Part shown: positions 58,122 to 64,000 of the stretch, one piece after another
How positions within the stretch are numbered: the stretch's first letter is position 1
Layout: each line of letters starts with the position of its first letter
Source: Lucifuga dentata
Lineage: Eukaryota; Chordata; Actinopteri; Ophidiiformes; Bythitidae
Length of the DNA stretch: 64,000 bases
NCBI GenBank assembly: GCA_014773175.1
Contig: VXCM01003410.1
Span: 26,146 to 90,145 of the forward strand
Direction of reading: 5' to 3'
The notes under the pieces: model-generated
Told to the model about the DNA's origin: nothing
Database searches by the model: none
What the model saw: the letters and a program-made list of their open reading frames with translations, nothing else
Translations under genes and position numbers: made by a program

Positions 58122-61100
58122 TTACTTCCTCTCATAGTAGAACCATTTATCTACTGCAAATGTGAAAAAAACATGTTTATTCAGAAGCAAGTCAAGAGGC
58201 CTAATTATCACCACATCAAATTGCTTTAATGATCTGCCGTTATTGACAAAAATGCTACCTGACGAAGGGAAGGGTTCCTCTGTTTCACAAGGACATGTCT
58301 AAAAATAGAGACAGACATTTCCATTCATTCTGAAATAATGCCCAGCGTTTGAATTCGGCAAATAAAATGTGTAGATGTACTTACTGCACCGACAGCAGCT
58401 TTAGCTTCATCCGCTGAGCAGCAGTAAGGACTGTCACCGGCAGACACACACGTGTTTTTGCTGGATAACACAAACATTATTTTCATCAAGACAACAGTTT
58501 TTCACATCAGCGTACATCCATCGCTGTATTTTTAGCGGCGAGAAAAATAAAATGTTCACCAGTTTAGTTCACCAGCATTGGCCTGCTGGGAGATGAGAGC
58601 TTTCCAGAACTTGTGAGTGCTCTTGATTGTTTCAATGGCAAAGTCCTGAAACAGAGGAAATGGTACTTGTTAATTGCAATGATGATGTGACAAATTAAAG
58701 TAAAAAATAAAATCTCTACGGAATTTAACAACTCAAATTCAAAGGACTGTTAGAAACTTCTGAGTCACTATGTGATTGTTACATGATTGCATCACTTCTT
58801 ACTCGAAATGTCTTGAACAAATGGGGAAATTACATGGGCTTCTACCCTCCCTGGAGCATTGCTGTGCACACAGAGTGAAAACAAGCTGTTTTAGCTACCG
58901 CGTCCCTTTTCACGGAATATAGGAAACTTACAGAAGTGCTACTAGGTCATAGTTAGATTCTCGTTGTGACTTTTACAGAAATCTCAGAAATATGTCAAAC
59001 TGGCAGCAGTTTTGGGGATTGAAGCTGAGAGGAGCTTTAGACTGATGTGTGTGTGAGGTGGAGACCTTGTCTTTGAATTCCTCATTGAAGGCAAACTTGT
59101 TCTCCGGTTTCCCGTCTGGCACCTTGTACCTCCTAAACCAGTCGACCGTGGCCTCCAGGTAGCCAGGCTTCAGGCGCTTAACATCACTAACGTCTAAACA
59201 CAGACAAAAACAACAAAGCCGCTTTGAGATTGCAAAAAAAAAAAAAAAAAAAAAGATGTGAAGAAAACTGGAAAAGTGTTGAATGAAGAAAAAAAACCTG
59301 AAGGTCCTTCTTACTGCTGAAGTCTTTAGCTTCAGGGTCATCCACGTTGATTGCAATCACTTTCCAATCAGTCTCCCCTTCATCAATCATAGCCAGAATG
59401 CCAAGTACCTTTACTTTGATTACCTCCCCGCGGGAACACACCTAAGAAAGTAGCGTTAGATTAGGGTTCATTTTCACCATGGCAGCACTATTTGAAAAGC
59501 AAACCTGAGCAAAATGATTCTTTTCTGATTTAAAGCACTTAAACATAAAGCTGACAGTCAGTGTGGCTTCATGATATAATGCAGGGACAGAAAGTACCAG
59601 TTAATCACATTTATAAAAATTGTTAAAAGCATATTAAAGAACCATACCGGTGATTTTTGCATGTTACGTTACTGACAACCATTTTCCAAAACAAAAACTG
59701 TATTTTATTTAGTATTCCTGTTAGTTTGCCAAATCCCCTAATCTTTCAAAATCAAATGTTCAATTCAATGTTTTGCCTGCTAGTGATGTGCTAATAGTAG
59801 AAGGGATGGTCACTTTTAATTTCTTGATTAAAAAGTAATCTTCTCAAGGGACTATATTCCCTGGCGGAGACATACATTTTCTTCCGTTGCAGCTCTGTAT
59901 TGGACCTGTTAAAAAAGTTACTTCAACAAAAAGATTTAAGAGACATCATGTTTCAAGTGTCTACAAGTAGATTTTTTTGATAACGTACTGAAATGAACTA
60001 AAACCAATGGCAGTCTTAAAGGTAGGAAAACCAATTCTAATTTTTACTGCTCCAGTGGAAGGTTTTGGGAAATGGTTGTCAGTAAAGTAATTTCATATGC
60101 AGGCAGTGTTTATTTGGCTCAAGCATGCAAAACCATCAATTTGGTCCTTTAAATGCATATTCTTAAGTATTGCAGCATTTTTATGCGGAAACCCTTTAAA
60201 AAATGACAGCATTTAACAACACGAGGCTTTTAAATCATCGGCTGCTGTTGTACCTTACTGCCAATTTCACAGACGTCAATGGGGTCGTTGTCACCACAGC
60301 AACCAGTGTCTCCATCTTTGTGTGCTGGATCTTCCCATGTCTGAATCATCATAAAAAGACACAAATTAGTACTAGTAAATGTTTGCCCTTGTGTATTCTT
60401 AAACATTCTGAAGAATTAGAATGAACGGCACGACCAAGAGTGCATATCACTAAGTCAGACCTTCCAAACAAAATGCTAACCTGAGGTATGGCTCCATAGT
60501 TCCATATGTAGCCTTTATGTGGGAAAACATTGGCAACGTACCGCAGCTTGCCCTTCTTCACATCTTGTTTTATTGGGTTCAAGAGGTCTTTAGTAGCTAT
60601 CTGAAAATAAATTATACTCTTTTACTTATTTGAAGACTTTATTAATGCTGCGTAACATTAAAAGTGAATTGCATGCATGATGCCTCATTTACAATGGAGC
60701 TGCAATCATGACTGTCAAGTTTTTGAATTTTTTTTTGCCTAATTACAAAGCTTTGTGTTCGTACACACCCCTTTATGAGTTGATTCTATGACTCATGGGT
60801 TTAAACCTTTATGTTAAAACTTGATGATAAATACTTCAGTCAATCTAAAGCATAAACCTGTCAACCATCAAGAGCAAAATACACTCTCCAAAGTATGACA
60901 GGAGATTTCTTTTTTAAGATTCTTACCTCCATCTTTGCATTTGTCCATCTTGGTACTTCCACAACCATGTGAAAAATGTTCTGTAAAAGACAAAAATCTG
61001 TCACAATTTACTTTGAATTGACTATTTAAATAATAAATGTACAATTCCGTGACTCATGTAAGCGTTTCTTGAATTAAAGTGACCTGCATCACTGAACACA

Positions 61101-62628
61101 TCATGATTACAAAACGGTACATGCTAGATTTGTCTCACTTATGTTTTTTGGTAAGGTTGGGTTAAAACCTTAACCCAAATAGAATTAATTGTTATATAAA
61201 GATAAGCTAATAGATAATCCAGTACAATCAACCCAGATATGTACACAGCACTGAGAAAATAAAGGGTAAAGGCCACAAGGCAAACAGACTCTGACCTTGA
61301 TAATCTTGTGAACATTACCTGAACTACTTTCACTGTAACTGGCTTTGATCAAAGATTTACTTTACTTTTAATTTTTTTTTTTTACTTGAAATTATTGGTT
61401 TAATCCAAAAAGTAAATATTAAAAGAAATACTGCCGGTACATTCACAGTTACTAGTCATAGACTAAAGGTGACAGATGCTACTTTACCTGAGCCTCATCA
61501 GCGTACATCGGTATATCATGGAATGGTGAGACGTACTTTCCATCCGTGTTTTCTGTAAGACAGTCACATCAGACAATGTGTGAACATGCCTCAAAAAACA
61601 TGAAAGAATTAGCATAAAGTGTATATTTACATGTCAAAAATAGGTTTAAAAAAAAAACAATATTACACCTGATTAGAGACTCATAATGATTTCTGAAAGT
61701 AAAAAAATGAACCAATTGGTCAACAACATAAATTTTTTTAGCAGTGATCCCTTAAATTTCATGATTAAAGAGTTATATTCTTTCTTTGATACTGTTCACC
61801 TGCACATCAGGACACCTGCTGATTGGTTTCCTCCTCATTATGTTTTTATTTTTTTATTTTTACTGTAGCAGGTAATTGTACTGGCTCCTTCCTCCTCTCT
61901 GGAACAATGTGTGCCAACAATCTACAAACCTTGAACAAGGAAATACTGATCAAACAGTACTGTGCATGTGTAATGAGCTAGCCTAAATTTAGCCTGTCAC
62001 CCTGCTTGTAAAAAATAATTAAATGAAGCTGCTATAAGGTGCGAAATAATCATCTTTAGTCGTTGCCAAAGCTAACCTGGTATAAAATCACAATGTTTAT
62101 ATTAACAGTCAGGTTTTATGTTTGGTTATGGAGTGGGGTATTATTGTGTTATAGCTAATTAGTGAGGGCGTTGTCACAGAATTCCCTGTAGTTTTTCATC
62201 TTGCTAGGTGACGTAATTGGTATCTAAGGAGATTTCTGATTACAAATCACTTCCTGCTAAACAAGTTCAGGAAAGAATCAAATAATGGCTTTCAGAGATG
62301 TCGCGACATGTCGTACCGGCCGGTGTAACCGGTTAGCCCAAATGGAAATGATTCAATAAAGCTGTCCGGTGGCAATAACCAGGAAATTTGTTTGTGATTT
62401 GCATGTATGAATACATAAATATACGTTAGACTGATATGATGAACGAATCGCTAACAATAAATGACTAAGGAGTGACACGTGGGTCTGGCCTGAAGAGCTG
62501 CAGCGGACCCTTTAAAGTACCAAAAAAACTGCAAAAAATATATTTTTTCCGCTCATGATCCACTTACTGAAGAAGATGCGATGGTTCAGGGTGTTCGGCT
62601 TCCCCCTTTCTTCCACTGTGAAGCTCAT
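58122..62628 (-). CDS. ppa1: Cytosolic inorganic pyrophosphatase (11 coding exons)
   Basis: Minus-strand exons are 62628-62568, 61552-61488, 60980-60927, 60600-60481, 60340-60254, 59441-59315, 59193-59066, 58645-58560, 58460-58385, 58298-58259 and 58153-58122, all phase-consistent, giving 291 residues (human PPA1: 289). The enzyme hydrolyses pyrophosphate to two phosphates and drives biosynthetic reactions forward. The family I PPase signature [10 protein letters not shown] lies at about 116-125 (metal-binding Asp117, Asp119, Asp122). Other conserved blocks are [53 protein letters not shown] and [13 protein letters not shown]. The C-terminus ends [10 protein letters not shown], aligning with human VDKWFHHQKN. 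There is no mitochondrial presequence, which argues for ppa1 over ppa2. The donor after exon 7 (AAG-GTCTCC) is weak, and exon 8 ends at the second of two tandem CTGGTGAAC sites. Confidence 0.95.
59634..60152 (+). mobile_element. TTAA-border inverted-repeat element, copy G
   Basis: TTAA-AGAACCATACCGGTGA and TTTGGTCCT-TTAA flank a 519-bp element inside ppa1 intron 5. Landmarks include GGGACTATATTCCC, AATGAACTAAAACCAATGGC and GTTACTGACAACCATTTTCC with its inverse GGGAAATGGTTGTCAGTAAA. Confidence 0.8.
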
Positions 62629-63334
62629 ATTTAGTCCGGGTTTCTGTTTGGTCCGGTAAAGGAGGATGGCGGCGGAAGGAAACTCCACTGATGTGAGGTC
62701 AGCCAGAGAGGCAACACGAACACGCATGCGCACTTTGACAACGATTACTCTACGGGCTGTCGGAAATATCAATATCCCATTACCAGAATATATTACATAC
62801 GTGGTTTTACATTACACACAATATTTTTGCGAATTATATATTTGCGTTTTGCTTTAAGATCTGCAAATAAAACTAAAAAATATGAGAAGCAAGTTTTACC
62901 AAACAATCGTTACAATATTACAACGAAGAAAATGATTTATTATTACTTGTATGAAAATCATCTAACAGTCATTGTCTCCTCCAGAACCGAAAATATGACT
63001 GAATAAAATGTATCGTTCCTTTTAGGATAGCTTTAACAGCTTATAACAAATTCTATAACATTTAATTGGGGAAGTCATTTTTTGTGAATCAATAGTTTAT
63101 GTGAAAGTAAAACAGAAAGCAGGGTGTTTGCGTCATATCCGCCCGCAGCGTGCGGCGCTTCCTGCCTTGCTGAGGGAGGGGACGGTGCTGACGGCTGGTA
63201 GGACGAAAGGAGAGCACAGAAAGCTTTTGGGAAGATCTCAGAAAGCGGGGAACGGCCCGGGTTTCCACCGTCCGTCGGGAATTAAACCCCAGATTTGTGT
63301 ATCCGCTGGATTTGTCACCGAATCAGCGCTGAAA
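62629..63334. promoter_or_regulatory. Divergent promoter region between ppa1 and eif4ebp2
   Basis: The start codons of ppa1 (minus, 62628) and eif4ebp2 (plus, 63335) are 706 bp apart with no gene between. The 63130-63330 part is GC/CpG-richer than its surroundings and likely carries the eif4ebp2 5' UTR. A shared bidirectional promoter is possible, but the AT-rich middle (62800-63100) suggests two separate promoters. Confidence 0.45.
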
Positions 63335-63467
63335 ATGTCGATCAGTCGTCAGCTTAGCGAGAGCAGGGCCATCCCGACCAGGACGGTGTTGATCAACGAC
63401 ACAACGCAGCTACCTCATGACTACTGTACCACCCCGGGAGGCACTTTATTCTCTACCACTCCGGGAG
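63335..63467 (+). CDS. eif4ebp2: eIF4E-binding protein 2, coding exon 1 (partial gene)
   Basis: The exon encodes 44 codons plus one base and ends at the donor GGAG-GTAAGC. The protein starts [18 protein letters not shown] and continues [20 protein letters not shown], the 4E-BP N-terminal region holding the two priming TP sites phosphorylated by mTORC1 (Thr37 and Thr46 in mammalian 4E-BP1/2). IPTRTV and HDYCTTPGG favour 4E-BP2 over 4E-BP1 (which has a PGDYSTTPGG form) and over 4E-BP3. The eIF4E-binding YxxxxL motif and the C-terminal TOS motif would be in exons to the right of the window. Hypophosphorylated 4E-BP sequesters eIF4E and blocks cap-dependent translation. The frame is open upstream, but homology begins at this ATG. 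Confidence 0.93.
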
Positions 63468-63929
63468 GTAAGCTGCTGCCCTCTCTGTTTTCTCATGTTT
63501 TTGATTAATAATTAGTTATTTTATCTATTTTGTTCTCTCTGTGGCCTACATTGCCAGGCATTCTGAGCAAAACAAAAACAAAGCTTAGCCCCGCCCCCTG
63601 CTTCCCTTACCTGTTGGCTCGTTTACAGCGCAGAGATTCAAATTAATGCATTTTTATGCTTATTATAATTATAATAATCAAGAAAGGCAACATGAGTTGT
63701 TTGTTACGCATGTCTGAAGGAATGTTTTATCGTGTAGCTTAAGATAAATATTGAATGTCAACTAAGTGGATGATTGATAAATTCTGAGCACAGCATAGAA
63801 AAATAACTCAGAGGTTAGAGTATGAGTTTATCACTTTTTAATTAATGGTGATAAATTAAAAACATGAAAATTTAAAAAATAAGTTTCAAAGAAGATAAAG
63901 AAATTAATATAACAACTGCAGAGAATTAT
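63468..63929 (+). other. eif4ebp2: eif4ebp2 intron 1 (start)
   Basis: The intron begins at the GTAAGC donor. It is AT-rich and contains no recognised feature before the LINE fragment. Confidence 0.7.
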
Positions 63930-64000
63930 ATGCTAAACAACCTTCTCCTGAATGTCGACAAAACAAAGGAGATCATCGTCGACTTCAGAAAGAAGCAGCC
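63912..64000 (+). mobile_element. LINE reverse-transcriptase fragment running off the right edge
   Basis: The plus strand reads TTAENYMLNNLLLNVDKTKE and continues IIVDFRKKQ to the window end. LN..KTKE.IVDFR is a signature of the reverse-transcriptase domain of fish L2/Rex1-type non-LTR elements. It lies inside eif4ebp2 intron 1; its full extent is outside the window. Confidence 0.75.

Noticed and set aside
58561..58575. ppa1 ending at the TGA after exon 8 (243 residues)
   Set aside because: Three further exons in correct phase restore the family's C-terminus ([10 protein letters not shown]), so the long form is the main product.

Overview
This is nuclear DNA of a vertebrate, almost certainly a teleost fish. 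The evidence is multi-exon GT-AG genes whose proteins align along their whole length with human SPOCK2, TYSND1, SAR1A, PPA1 and EIF4EBP2, an AT-rich background full of short cut-and-paste elements, (CA)n/(CT)n microsatellites, and fish-type SINE and LINE tails. There is no bacterial or viral gene organisation. The species cannot be named from sequence alone.

Layout. Positions 1-3488 (minus) hold a long open frame that runs off the left edge. Its N-terminus has two segments resembling the RIIa dimerisation/docking domain, followed by two families of in-frame tandem repeats (288/297 bp and 255 bp). I cannot name this gene. Positions 3489-8366 are intergenic and transposon-rich; a hAT-type element with a perfect 8-bp target duplication ends about 360 bp before the next gene. 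Positions 8725-46002 (plus) are spock2 (testican-2), eleven coding exons giving 423 residues, including a 9-nt microexon. Its introns hold most of the mobile DNA. Three genes then lie on the minus strand: tysnd1 (48631-50862), sar1a (53590-54705) and ppa1 (58122-62628, eleven coding exons, 291 residues). Coding exon 1 of eif4ebp2 (63335-63467, plus) diverges from ppa1 across about 700 bp. A LINE reverse-transcriptase fragment runs off the right edge.

The genes are not one pathway. Spock2 is a secreted matrix proteoglycan, Tysnd1 a peroxisomal processing protease (its translation ends in SKL), Sar1a the COPII GTPase, Ppa1 cytosolic pyrophosphatase and eIF4EBP2 the mTORC1-controlled translation repressor. 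From memory, TYSND1-SAR1A-PPA1 and nearby EIF4EBP2 are also neighbours on human 10q22.1, so the right half is conserved synteny. SPOCK2 directly beside TYSND1 is not the human arrangement.

Two warnings for users. First, the assembly has at least ten places where a single N separates two identical 62-67 bp copies. These look like unmerged contig overlaps, and one lies inside tysnd1 exon 1, adding 21 spurious codons without breaking the frame. Second, a family of about 0.5-0.6 kb inverted-repeat elements with TTAA at their borders occurs seven times, with two apparent nested insertions. This family and the left-edge repeat protein are the least explained parts of the window.
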